Assembly: GCA_046734455.1 (NCBI GenBank)
Contig: JBKPRJ010000051.1
Span: 1-20,910 of the forward strand
Direction: 5' to 3'
DNA: 20,910 nucleotides
From: DATEOR01 sp046734455
GTDB lineage: Bacteria; Actinomycetota; Thermoleophilia; Gaiellales; Gaiellaceae
Numbering within the stretch: position 1 is the stretch's first letter; every line of letters begins with the position of its first letter. The position numbers and the translations under genes were made by a program. Below are positions 1 to 7,376 of the stretch, in pieces. Under the pieces are notes generated by a model, which did no database searches, had not been told where the DNA came from, and worked only from the letters and a program-made list of their open reading frames with translations.

Positions 1-1
1 G

Positions 2-74
2 GGGCCGTTAGCTCAGCTGGTAGAGCAGGGGACTCTTAATCCCAAGGTCGCAGGTTCGATCCCTGCACGGCCCA
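2..74 (+). tRNA. tRNA-Lys (anticodon CTT)
   Basis: A full cloverleaf can be folded by eye. The acceptor stem pairs 2-8 (GGGCCGT) with 67-73 (ACGGCCC). The D stem pairs 11-14 with 23-26 (GCTC/GAGC), and the T arm carries GGTTCGATCC. The anticodon loop is 33-39 with CTT at 35-37, which reads AAG (lysine). The discriminator base is A74. CCA is not encoded, so it must be added after transcription. The outermost anticodon-stem pair (28/44) is a G-A mismatch. Confidence 0.96.
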
Positions 75-466
75 TTCCGCACCGTTATCCCTGGGCCTCT
101 TCTCTCATCGATCCGGCGGACGACGCGTAGTTGGAGCCACCCCCTTGCCGCTGGCCGCAACCCCCGCTGAGGGATGGCTCCTGTTGATTGGAGACGCCGA
201 AGGGGCGAGATCCTTGCAGCCAGAGGGCAGGAGACCTGGCGCGGCCGCGGCACTTGTTCGCGGGTTGCGAAAAGTCAGAACCTTCCTAGTGCTGGGGCCG
301 TCGATTCTCAACACCTGCGGCCGAGGCGATCAGGCAAGGCGCGTAGGCCGAGGCTCATGGGGCTCCTTTCGGGTCGGCACCGCGTGTAGGCTCGGCTCCA
401 GCGGTGCGAACCGCCGCTTTTACAAGTGAAGGGGCGCGGGCGAATGTGGTAGCTTCGCTAGCTCTC
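75..466. other. Non-coding stretch between tRNA-Lys and the ABC importer
   Basis: No convincing gene is visible. The short open frames here have no recognisable protein features, and the minus-strand one runs antisense through the tRNA. Two structural features stand out. A 7-bp inverted repeat, GGAGCCA (133-139) and TGGCTCC (175-181), encloses 35 nt. A second element, GCCAG ... CTGGC, surrounds CAGGAGACCTG at about 228-238. I could not assign either to a known riboswitch. The 3' part must hold the promoter or leader of the importer operon; TAGCTT at 450-455 is a possible -10 box. Confidence 0.5.
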
Positions 467-1375
467 GTGCGGCGTCTTCGAATCCCTCTCGCTCTGCTCG
501 TCCTCGCGCTCGCCCTCGTGGCCGCCGGCTGCGGCACCGTGGAGAGCGCGCCGACCACACCGGCCGCGACAGGCGGCGGGACCGGCGCGGCCGAGGCGAA
601 CCCGTGCGCGAAGGACCAGCTCCAGCTCGTCAACGACGGCAAGCTCACGATCGGGACCGACAACCCCGCCTATCCGCCCTGGTTCGGCGGCACGCCGCAG
701 AACGGCTGGAAGATCTCCGACCCCGAGAGCGGCAAAGGCTTCGAGAGTGCTGTCGCCTATGCGGTCGCCAAGGAGATGGGGTTCACGAACGCCGAGGTCG
801 AGTGGACGGTCGTCCCGTTCAACAACTCCTTCAAGCCCGGCCCGAAGGACTTCGACTTCGACATCAACCAGATCTCCTACACGCCGAAGCGCGCAGAGGC
901 GGTCGACTTCAGCGACTCCTACTACGACGTGAACCAGTCGGTGGTGGCGCTCAACGATTCGAAGATCGCCAACGCGACGACGCTCGCCGACCTGAAGGAC
1001 GCGAAGCTCGGCGCGCCGGTCGGGACGACGAGCTACGACTACATCACGGAGAACATCCAGCCGAGTCAGCAGCCGCAGGTCTACGACACGCTCGACGCGG
1101 GAGTCGCCGCGCTGAAGGCGAAGCAGATCGACGGGCTCGTCGTCGACCTGCCGACCGCCTTCTTCATCACGGCAGTTCAGGTCCCCAACGGCAAGATCGT
1201 CGGCCAGTTCCCGACGATCGGCTCGCAGGAGTACTTCGGGATGGTGCTGGCGAAGGACAGTCCGCTGACCGAGTGCGTCAACGAGGCACTCGCCCACCTC
1301 AAAGACAGCGGGGAGCTGGCGCAGATCCAGCAGACGTGGCTCTCCGACAAGGCGAGCGCTCCCGTCCTCCAGTAG
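467..1375 (+). CDS. ABC importer substrate-binding lipoprotein (polar amino acid family, SBP_bac_3)
   Basis: Captures a small polar ligand, probably an amino acid or related amine, outside the membrane and hands it to the permease encoded just downstream. From GTG 467 the protein starts with MRRLRIPLALL and a hydrophobic run ending in the lipobox VAAGC (Cys22), so it should be a lipid-anchored lipoprotein. The mature part has the type-3 binding-protein pattern: LTIGTDNPAYPPW, then KGFESAVAYAVAKEMG, then a TPKRAEAVDFSDSYY segment. In this family that Arg usually grips the ligand alpha-carboxylate, and the Asp in VVDLPTA the amino group. Earlier in-frame GTGs at 404 and 446 are possible, but 467 gives the best signal peptide. 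No clear Shine-Dalgarno sequence is present. The exact ligand cannot be read from sequence. Confidence 0.9.
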   Translation: MRRLRIPLALLVLALALVAAGCGTVESAPTTPAATGGGTGAAEANPCAKDQLQLVNDGKLTIGTDNPAYPPWFGGTPQNGWKISDPESGKGFESAVAYAVAKEMGFTNAEVEWTVVPFNNSFKPGPKDFDFDINQISYTPKRAEAVDFSDSYYDVNQSVVALNDSKIANATTLADLKDAKLGAPVGTTSYDYITENIQPSQQPQVYDTLDAGVAALKAKQIDGLVVDLPTAFFITAVQVPNGKIVGQFPTIGSQEYFGMVLAKDSPLTECVNEALAHLKDSGELAQIQQTWLSDKASAPVLQ

Positions 1376-1392
1376 CGCCAGAGTTGTAGGCC

Positions 1393-2232
1393 ATGGAAGG
1401 CGATCGCCGCTCGAGGATCCTGGGCGGGATGAGCGGGGACGCGCGCAGCGTCCTCATCGCGCTCGTCAGCACCGTCGTCTTCTTTGCCGTCCTCGTCCTC
1501 GTGGTCACGAACTCACCGGGGTGGCCCGAGGTCAAGACTGCGTTCTTCAACCGCGAGGTCTTCAGCGACTCGTTCCCGGAGATCCTCCGCGCGTTCTGGC
1601 TCAACATCAAGATCTTCTGCGTCGCCGAGGTCTTCATCCTCGCGTTCGCCCTGGTCATCGCGGTGCTGCGGAGCCTGCCGGGGCCGGTCTTCTTCCCGAT
1701 CCGCGCGCTCGCGATCGCCTACACGGACTTCTTCCGGGGGATCCCGACGATCCTCCTCATCTTCATCCTCGGCTTCGGCGTGCCGGCGCTCGGGCTCTCT
1801 GGCGTCCCGACCTCCGCGCTCGTCTGGGCGACGGTGGCGCTGATCATCATCTACTCGGCCTACGTCGCAGAGGTCTACCGGGCCGGCATCGAGTCGGTGC
1901 ATCCGAGCCAGGATGCGGCGGCGCGCTCGCTCGGGCTCTCCCGCGGCCAGTCGCTTCGCTACGTCGTCGTCCCGCAGGCAGTGCGGCGCGTCATCCCGCC
2001 GCTCCTGAACGACTTCATCGGCCTGCAGAAGGACACGGCGCTCGTGGCGCTCATCGGCCCCGTCGAAGCCTTCCGCCAGGCGCAGATCGACACGTCGGCG
2101 ACCTTCAACTTCACGCCCTACGTCGCGGCCGCGCTCATCTTCGTCGCGTTCACGATTCCGCTGGCGCGGCTGACCGACTACCTGAACGAGCGCAGCCGCC
2201 GCCGGCGGCTCGCTGCGGGGATCGCCGCGTGA
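1393..2232 (+). CDS. ABC importer permease (polar amino acid / HisM-GlnP family)
   Basis: Membrane subunit of the importer. The 279-residue protein has an N-terminal transmembrane segment (about residues 19-39), then the conserved permease core with RGIPTILLIF (115-124). The EAA loop that docks on the ATPase follows (AYVAEVYRAGIESVHPSQ, about 156-173, then ARSLGLSRGQ ... VVPQAVR). The length is normal for the family. It starts 17 nt after the binding-protein gene, and its TGA overlaps the GTG of the ATPase gene (GTGA), so the three are one operon. Met13 (1429) is an alternative start. There is a single permease gene, so the transporter should be a permease homodimer. Confidence 0.93.
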   Translation: MEGDRRSRILGGMSGDARSVLIALVSTVVFFAVLVLVVTNSPGWPEVKTAFFNREVFSDSFPEILRAFWLNIKIFCVAEVFILAFALVIAVLRSLPGPVFFPIRALAIAYTDFFRGIPTILLIFILGFGVPALGLSGVPTSALVWATVALIIIYSAYVAEVYRAGIESVHPSQDAAARSLGLSRGQSLRYVVVPQAVRRVIPPLLNDFIGLQKDTALVALIGPVEAFRQAQIDTSATFNFTPYVAAALIFVAFTIPLARLTDYLNERSRRRRLAAGIAA

Positions 2233-2981
2233 ACGCCTCGCCCTGCCTCGTTCTCGAGGACGTCCACAAGTCGTTCGACAAGCGCGAGGTGCTGAAGGGA
2301 ATCGACCTCACCGTCGCCGAGCACGAGGTCGTGTGCCTCATCGGCGCGTCCGGCTCGGGCAAGTCGACCCTCCTCCGCTGCGTCAACCTCATCGAGCCGA
2401 TCGACGCGGGCCGGATCGTCGTTCTAGGCCGGGAGATAACGAAGCGCGGGCTGGACGTGAACGAGGTCCGCCGCGGCATCGGGATCGTCTTCCAGTCGTT
2501 CAACCTCTTCCCGCACATGACGGTGCTCGAGAACGTCACGCTCGGCCCGCGCAAGGCGCTCGGCCTCGACCGCGGGCAGGCCGATGCACAGGGCGTCGAG
2601 CTCCTGCGCCGCTTCGGCCTCGAAGACCGGCGCGACGACTACCCGGACCGGCTCTCCGGCGGGCAGCAGCAGCGCGTGGCGATCGTGCGCGCCCTTGCGA
2701 TGCAGCCACAGCTCATGCTCCTGGACGAGGTGACGAGCGCACTCGACCCCGAGCTCGTCGCGGAGGTCCTGAACGTCATCCGCGAGCTCGCCCAGGGCGG
2801 GATGACGATGGTGATCGCGACTCACGAGATGGGCTTTGCCGCGGACATCGCGAACCGCGTCTGCTTCCTCGACCAGGGCGTCCTGCTCGAGGAAGGGCCG
2901 CCGGAGCAGATCTTCCGCTCGCCGGCAAACCCCCGCACGCAGGAGTTCCTGCAGCGCATCATCGCGGCAGGCCGGCTCTAG
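2229..2981 (+). CDS. ABC importer ATPase (GlnQ/HisP-like)
   Basis: Nucleotide-binding subunit that powers the importer. All motifs are present in order in 250 residues: Walker A GASGSGKST (39-47), Q-loop Gln89 in VFQSFNLFPH, signature LSGGQQQR (142-149), Walker B LMLLDE (162-167) and H-loop His199 in MVIATHE. The ENVTLGP and LFPHMTVLENV segments are typical of polar amino acid transport ATPases. The start is GTG 2229, overlapping the permease stop by 3 nt. The reading frame stays open far upstream (to about 1521), but that stretch is out of frame with the permease and is not coding. It is probably translationally coupled to the permease. Confidence 0.94.
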   Translation: MNASPCLVLEDVHKSFDKREVLKGIDLTVAEHEVVCLIGASGSGKSTLLRCVNLIEPIDAGRIVVLGREITKRGLDVNEVRRGIGIVFQSFNLFPHMTVLENVTLGPRKALGLDRGQADAQGVELLRRFGLEDRRDDYPDRLSGGQQQRVAIVRALAMQPQLMLLDEVTSALDPELVAEVLNVIRELAQGGMTMVIATHEMGFAADIANRVCFLDQGVLLEEGPPEQIFRSPANPRTQEFLQRIIAAGRL

Positions 2982-2987
2982 TATCTT
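2982..2987 (+). promoter_or_regulatory. Candidate -10 box of a leaderless promoter
   Basis: TATCTT lies exactly 6 nt before ATG 2994, with no Shine-Dalgarno sequence between. This is the spacing expected when transcription starts at or beside the start codon. It suggests the 2994 gene and its downstream partner have their own promoter, beginning right at the 3' end of the ATPase gene. No convincing -35 box is visible. Confidence 0.45.
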
Positions 2988-2993
2988 CCGGCA

Positions 2994-3617
2994 ATGGAGT
3001 ACTCAGCCGTCCTCGGGCCGGACGACGTCTTCACCGAGAAGCCGTTCACCGACGCGGAAAACTCGCTCCGCGAGGTCGATGTGATGCGGCACATGCTGCT
3101 CCACGAGCGCGAGCGCGCGCTCCAGTGGGTCGACATCGACCCGGGCAGCCACGTCATCCGGGAGCATGACGAGGAGGGGCACCGACACCTCATCGTCATC
3201 CCCGACACAGGCCGGCTGCTGGAGACCGAGAACCTCACCGCCGTCGGCTTCTTCGGTAACCCGCGCGACGACGTCGACCACACCATCCTCTTCGACCTCG
3301 AGGACGACCTCATCGAGCGGATGGGCCACTACGGCGAGGCGGGCCTACTGAGCTACTACGACGTCGAGCTCGTGAAGGGCGAGTACGGAAACCTCATCCT
3401 CTTCGCCACCCCCGACGTTCCGCCCGAGTGGCACCGGGACGAGGTGCACCGGCGCGCCGTCCAGGTCTCGCCGGGCCACTATCACCACGTACGCCTGCAC
3501 AAGGGCTCGATCCCCGGAAAGCTCCACGACGGCGGAGACATCCGCATCGAGCGGACGAAGTACTTCGACTTCGACACGGGTAACGGGACCTGGTTCGGCC
3601 TGCGGGAATTCACGTAG
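2994..3617 (+). CDS. Uncharacterised 207-residue protein coupled to the amine-dehydrogenase-like gene
   Basis: I do not recognise a family. It is soluble and acidic with no signal peptide or membrane segment. It is rich in His, Asp and Glu, with clusters such as HVIREHDEEGHRHLIVIP and SPGHYHHVRLHKG that could bind metal or a cofactor; that is speculation. The stop codon (TAG, 3615-3617) shares its last base with the GTG start of the downstream flavoprotein, so the two are almost certainly co-translated. Its tight placement between an amino-acid-type importer and a TMADH-family enzyme suggests a role in the same catabolic step, such as a second enzyme, an accessory protein or a sensor. It reads as a full, intact gene with coding-like codon use. 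Confidence 0.8.
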   Translation: MEYSAVLGPDDVFTEKPFTDAENSLREVDVMRHMLLHERERALQWVDIDPGSHVIREHDEEGHRHLIVIPDTGRLLETENLTAVGFFGNPRDDVDHTILFDLEDDLIERMGHYGEAGLLSYYDVELVKGEYGNLILFATPDVPPEWHRDEVHRRAVQVSPGHYHHVRLHKGSIPGKLHDGGDIRIERTKYFDFDTGNGTWFGLREFT

Positions 3618-5713
3618 TGCCCCGCGATCCCAAGCACGACATCCTCTTCGAGCCCGTCCGCATCGGGCCCAAGACGATGCGCAACCGCTTCTACCAGGTG
3701 CCGCACTGCACCGGGTTCGGCGCGGAGAAGCCGGGCTCCCAGGCGCGCTTCCGCGGGATGAAGGCCGAGGGCGGCTGGGCGGCGGTGAACACCGAGGAAG
3801 CGCTCATCGCGAGCGACACCGACTACTGGCCCGTCGTCTCGACCCGGGTCTGGGACGCCGACGACCTCCGCAACCTCTCGCTCATGTGCGACGAGGCGCA
3901 CAAGCACGAATCACTCGCCGGTATCGAGCTCACGCACGGAGGAGTGCACGCGGACGGGCGCGAGTCGCGCCGTCCGTCGCTCGGCCCGTCGCAGCTCGCC
4001 AGCGACTACCACCCGTTCGTCGTCCCGAAGAGGATGGAGCTCTCCGACATCCGTCGCGTGCGCGAGGACTGGGTGCGGGCCGCGAAGCTCTCGCGCGACG
4101 CAGGCTTCGACATCGTCTATGTCTACGGTGGCCACAGCTACCTGCCGCTGCAGTTTCTCTCGCCCTTCTACAACCAGCGAACTGACGAGTACGGGGGCTC
4201 GTTGGAGAACCGGGCGCGCTTCTGGATCGAGACGCTCGAGGAGGTCCGCGCCGCGGTTGGAGACGAGTGCGCGATCGCCGTTCGGTTCTGCGTCGAGGCG
4301 CTCGGGCCGGCGGGAGTCGAGCTCGATGAGGGCATCGGGTTCGTCGTCCTGGCCGATCACCTCGTCGACCTCTGGGACGTGAACGTCGGCTCGATCACCG
4401 ACTGGTCGAAGGATTCGGGCGCGTCGCGCTTCTTCCCCGAGGGCTATCAGCTCGAGTGGACCGGCCGCGTGCGCGAGGTGACCGCGAAGCCGATCGTCGG
4501 CGTGGGCCGCCTGACGAACCCGGACCGGATGGCGGAGATCATCCGAAGCGGCGCGTGGGACCTCATCGGCGCCGCGCGGCCTTCGATCTCCGATCCATTT
4601 CTCCCGAAGAAGATCGAGGAGGGGCTCTACGGCGAGATCCGCGAGTGCATCGGCTGCAACGTTTGCATCATGAAAGCCGAGTGGGGCAACCACATCGGCT
4701 GCACCCAGAACGCGACGGCAGGCGAGGAATACCGCCGGGGCTGGCATCCGGAGCGCTTCGAGCCGGCGGCGAACGCAGACAACGACGTCTTGATCGTTGG
4801 GGCCGGGCCGGCCGGGATGGAGTGCGCAATCGTGCTCGGCAAGCGCGGCTTCCGCCGTGTTCACCTCGTCGACGCGGCGTCCGAGATCGGCGGCGTCATG
4901 CGCTGGGTGCCGAAGCTCCCGGGCCTGGGCGAGTGGGGCCGCTTCCTCAACTGGCGCGCCGTGCAGCTCGAGAAGCTCAAGAACGTCGAGGTCATCACCG
5001 GGACGGAGCTTTCCGCAAAAGACGTGGGCGAGTACGGCGCCGAGATCGTCGTCGTCGCCACCGGCGCGCGCTGGTCGGCGGACGGCCTGAATGCCTACAC
5101 GCACGCTCCGATCCCCGGAGCCGATGCGTCGCTCCCGTACATCCTCACTCCCGAGCAGATCATGCTCGAGGGCAAGCCCGTGCCTGGAAAGCGCGTGGTC
5201 GTCTACGACGCCGAGGGGTACTTCACGGCCGCGGGGCTCGCCGAGAAGCTCGCAGGCGAGGGCCACGACGTGGAACTGGTCACGTGCCTCGAGCGTATTG
5301 CACCGGTGACGGATGAGACGCTCGAGGGCCCGATGCTTCGCCAGCGCCTGCACGACGTGGGCGTGAGGCAGCGCGCCGGATTCCTCGCGGCCGAGATCGG
5401 CGAGGGCTTCGTGCGCGGCACCGACGAGTTCGGTGAGCCGCTCGAGCTCGAGGCCGACGCGATCGTGCTCGCCACGCAGCGGCTCTCTAACGAGGCGCTC
5501 TACCTCGAGCTCGCCGAGGACCTCGACGCCCTGCGGGCCGAAGGCGTTGACGCTCTCTACCGAATCGGCGACTGCGTCGCGCCCAGGATCATCGCGGAGG
5601 CCTCGTACGACGGGCACCGCCTCGCTCGCGAGATCGATTCGGACGACCCCGCCACGCCGCTTCCCTACACGCGCGAGCGGATCATCCTCGAGTCCGCGGC
5701 CATCGGCTCCTGA
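3617..5713 (+). CDS. Trimethylamine/dimethylamine dehydrogenase-family iron-sulfur flavoprotein, probably for a different amine
   Basis: Oxidative deamination or demethylation of an amine using FMN, a 4Fe-4S cluster and a second nucleotide domain. The N-terminal half is an Old-Yellow-Enzyme-like TIM barrel; the C-terminal half carries the GAGPAG dinucleotide fold (395-400). Compared with Methylophilus TMADH (recalled), these are conserved: Cys31 (FMN attachment, TMADH Cys30), Tyr170 and His173 (Tyr169, His172), Asp266 (Asp267), and cluster cysteines 344, 347, 350 and 362. Of the trimethylamine aromatic cage only Trp263 remains: Tyr60 is Glu61 and Trp355 is Ala354, though Trp356 lies close by. 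Trimethylamine is therefore an unlikely substrate; a secondary or charged amine is more plausible. At 698 residues it is slightly shorter than TMADH (about 730). GTG 3617 overlaps the previous stop, and MPRDPKHDILFEP matches the TMADH N-terminus. Confidence 0.9.
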   Translation: MPRDPKHDILFEPVRIGPKTMRNRFYQVPHCTGFGAEKPGSQARFRGMKAEGGWAAVNTEEALIASDTDYWPVVSTRVWDADDLRNLSLMCDEAHKHESLAGIELTHGGVHADGRESRRPSLGPSQLASDYHPFVVPKRMELSDIRRVREDWVRAAKLSRDAGFDIVYVYGGHSYLPLQFLSPFYNQRTDEYGGSLENRARFWIETLEEVRAAVGDECAIAVRFCVEALGPAGVELDEGIGFVVLADHLVDLWDVNVGSITDWSKDSGASRFFPEGYQLEWTGRVREVTAKPIVGVGRLTNPDRMAEIIRSGAWDLIGAARPSISDPFLPKKIEEGLYGEIRECIGCNVCIMKAEWGNHIGCTQNATAGEEYRRGWHPERFEPAANADNDVLIVGAGPAGMECAIVLGKRGFRRVHLVDAASEIGGVMRWVPKLPGLGEWGRFLNWRAVQLEKLKNVEVITGTELSAKDVGEYGAEIVVVATGARWSADGLNAYTHAPIPGADASLPYILTPEQIMLEGKPVPGKRVVVYDAEGYFTAAGLAEKLAGEGHDVELVTCLERIAPVTDETLEGPMLRQRLHDVGVRQRAGFLAAEIGEGFVRGTDEFGEPLELEADAIVLATQRLSNEALYLELAEDLDALRAEGVDALYRIGDCVAPRIIAEASYDGHRLAREIDSDDPATPLPYTRERIILESAAIGS

Positions 5714-5715
5714 TC

Positions 5716-6861
5716 ATGGCACGGCGGGTCGGCGCCGCGCTCTGCGTGCTCGCGCTGGCCGCCGCCGGCTGCTCCTCCTCCGGCGAGGAGAGCGGAGGGA
5801 CTCAGACCCAGGCGCCGCCGCCCTCGACGGACACTTCAGGCGGCGGAGGCGGCGGCGCGATGGCCTTCAAGGAGATCGCCGACGGTCTCGATGCGCCGCT
5901 CGGGATCGCGTCCACAGCGAGCGAGCCGAACCGGCTCTACGTCGTCGAGCAGCCGGGTGTCGTCCGCGTGCTGGAGAGCGGCGAGCTCCTCCCCGATCCG
6001 TTCCTCGACGTCCGCGATCAGGTGGTCAGCGGAGGCGAGCAGGGTCTCCTCTCGCTGGCGTTCGATCCGGAGTACGAGTCCACCGGGCTCTTCTACGTGA
6101 ACTACACGGATACGAACGGGGACACCCACGTGGTCGAGTACCACGCCGGCGATTCGGGCGCGCCCGCGAAGACGCGTGAGGTTCTCTTCGTCGACCAGCC
6201 GTACGCGAACCACAACGGCGGCCAGCTCGCGTTCGGCCCCGACGGCCGGCTCTACGTCGGCATGGGCGACGGAGGCGCGGGCGGCGATCCCGAGAACCGG
6301 GCGCAGAACCTCGAGGAGAAGCTGGGCAAGCTGCTGTCGCTCGACGTCGATCCCGATGTGCGCGAGAAGGATTGGACGATCGAGGGGTACGGCCTGCGCA
6401 ACCCGTGGCGCTTCTCGTTCGACCGGGAGACCGGCGACCTCTGGATCGGCGACGTCGGCCAGGGAGAGTGGGAGGAGATCGACCACACGCCGAGGTCGAG
6501 CCCCGGCCTCGAGAACTACGGGTGGGACGTCTACGAGGGCACGCACGTCTACGAGGACAAGGACCCGAACGCCGAGGGCCATCTCGTCATGCCGGTCTAC
6601 GAGTACAGCCACGACGAGGGCTGCTCGGTCACCGGCGGCTACGTCTACCGCGGCGACGCCGTTCCCGCTGCGCAAGGCCGCTACTTTTTCGGGGATTACT
6701 GCAGCGGCACGGTGTGGAGCCTCGTCCTCGAAGGCGAGAAGGCGCGTGAGGTCCAGAAGCTCGGAACGATCGACCAGCTGAGCGCGTTCGGCGAGGACGC
6801 AGCGGGCGAGCTCTACGCGGCGTCACTCGACGGGAAGCTCTACGAGCTCGTGTCGCGCTAG
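5716..6861 (+). CDS. PQQ-dependent sugar dehydrogenase-like lipoprotein (soluble GDH / YliI family)
   Basis: Predicted periplasmic/extracytoplasmic aldose dehydrogenase of the six-bladed beta-propeller PQQ family. A short signal ends in the lipobox LALAAAGC (Cys19), followed by a Ser/Gly/Thr-rich tether to about residue 50. The propeller then shows EQGLLSLAFDP (109-119), NHNGGQLAFGPDGRLYVGMGDGG (from 165), GYGLRNPWRFSFD (224-236) and a final Tyr/Gly-rich blade. By analogy with soluble glucose dehydrogenase, His166 would be the catalytic base and Arg232 a PQQ contact. It begins 2 nt after the flavoprotein stop, so it may be co-transcribed with it, although no functional link is obvious. No PQQ biosynthesis genes are in the window. 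The stop overlaps that of the convergent LysM gene. Confidence 0.88.
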   Translation: MARRVGAALCVLALAAAGCSSSGEESGGTQTQAPPPSTDTSGGGGGGAMAFKEIADGLDAPLGIASTASEPNRLYVVEQPGVVRVLESGELLPDPFLDVRDQVVSGGEQGLLSLAFDPEYESTGLFYVNYTDTNGDTHVVEYHAGDSGAPAKTREVLFVDQPYANHNGGQLAFGPDGRLYVGMGDGGAGGDPENRAQNLEEKLGKLLSLDVDPDVREKDWTIEGYGLRNPWRFSFDRETGDLWIGDVGQGEWEEIDHTPRSSPGLENYGWDVYEGTHVYEDKDPNAEGHLVMPVYEYSHDEGCSVTGGYVYRGDAVPAAQGRYFFGDYCSGTVWSLVLEGEKAREVQKLGTIDQLSAFGEDAAGELYAASLDGKLYELVSR

Positions 6862-7190
6862 CGCAGCCCGACGACGACCTGCTCGCCGTTCGCCTCCGTG
6901 AGGGGCGTCAGGTCAGGGTTCAGTGCGAACAGGCGCGCCAGCGAGATCCCCTGGGACGAGGCGATTCCCCTCAGCGTGTCACCGGGCTGCACCGTGTAGA
7001 GCACGGGTTGCGGGCCGGTCGGAGCGACCGCCACGGCCTCCGAGCCTCGGCTCGGCAGAACCGGGGACAGGATCACGAAAGCGACGGCGACCGCCACGCC
7101 ATAGGTGGCGATGGCGACCAAGCGCTTGCCCTGGCGGACCACCTCCGCGAAAACGTCATCGGTGCTGCGGCGGGGATGGACGTAAGCCAT
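6858..7190 (-). CDS. Small membrane protein with C-terminal LysM domain
   Basis: A 110-residue protein with a cytoplasmic N-terminus (MAYVHPRRSTDDVFAEVVRQ), one transmembrane helix at about 24-43, a short Pro/Ala linker and a C-terminal LysM module (64-108: YTVQPGDTLRGIASSQGIS, LFALNPDL ... GEQVVVG). LysM binds peptidoglycan, so the protein probably anchors to or senses the cell wall. It is too short to carry a catalytic domain. It is convergent with the PQQ-enzyme gene, with the two TAG stops overlapping in one CTAG. It diverges from the small gene at 7251. No strong Shine-Dalgarno sequence is seen before ATG 7190. Confidence 0.87.
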   Translation of the reverse strand: MAYVHPRRSTDDVFAEVVRQGKRLVAIATYGVAVAVAFVILSPVLPSRGSEAVAVAPTGPQPVLYTVQPGDTLRGIASSQGISLARLFALNPDLTPLTEANGEQVVVGLR

Positions 7191-7237
7191 GTGAGGGCTT
7201 CATGCACCACTCGGCGTTTCCTCAAACGTGATCCAGC

Positions 7238-7243
7238 TACGCT
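7238..7243 (+). promoter_or_regulatory. Candidate -10 box of a leaderless promoter
   Basis: TACGCT lies 7 nt upstream of ATG 7251 with no ribosome-binding sequence between. This matches the spacing seen at 2982, 8520 and, on the minus strand, 19426-19421. Confidence 0.45.
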
Positions 7244-7250
7244 GCGGCCC

Positions 7251-7376
7251 ATGGCCGACCGGCGCACGAAGTGGGAAGAGGACAACGACTCGCCCGTGAA
7301 CCCCGCGGCGATCGCGGCCGCGGGAGGGCTGATCGTCTTCCTCGTCGGCCTGGCGCTGCTCTTCGCGCTGACCTAG
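7251..7376 (+). CDS. Very small single-span membrane protein (41 aa)
   Basis: The protein is a charged N-terminus (MADRRTKWEEDNDSPVNP) followed by one hydrophobic helix of about 20 residues, ending LLFALT. Three points support a real gene: a TANNNT box at leaderless distance, a clean hydrophilic-then-hydrophobic architecture, and a stop that overlaps the LysR stop in a shared CTAG. Function unknown. A longer in-frame opening upstream (to about 7008) runs antisense through the LysM gene and is not part of it. Confidence 0.7.
   Translation: MADRRTKWEEDNDSPVNPAAIAAAGGLIVFLVGLALLFALT

Noticed and set aside
181..245. Cobalamin or glycine riboswitch upstream of the importer
   Set aside because: Only short fragments resemble the consensus; the conserved core of either class is absent and the downstream genes do not fit well.
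8..253. Minus-strand open frame of 81 codons ending in CRDRTCDLGIKSP
   Set aside because: It is the antisense translation of the tRNA gene, a well-known annotation artefact.
1..420. tRNA-associated integration site of a mobile element
   Set aside because: No integrase gene, no repeated tRNA 3' end and no phage-like genes are found within the window.
1521..2228. Upstream part of a long frame continuous with the ATPase gene, suggesting a fusion
   Set aside because: It overlaps the true permease gene in another frame and has Arg/Pro-rich shadow composition. The ATPase starts at GTG 2229.
3911..5617. Minus-strand open frame of 568 codons
   Set aside because: It lies opposite the clearly conserved amine-dehydrogenase-like gene and shows only Arg/Asp/Leu/Val-rich composition typical of GC-rich antisense frames.
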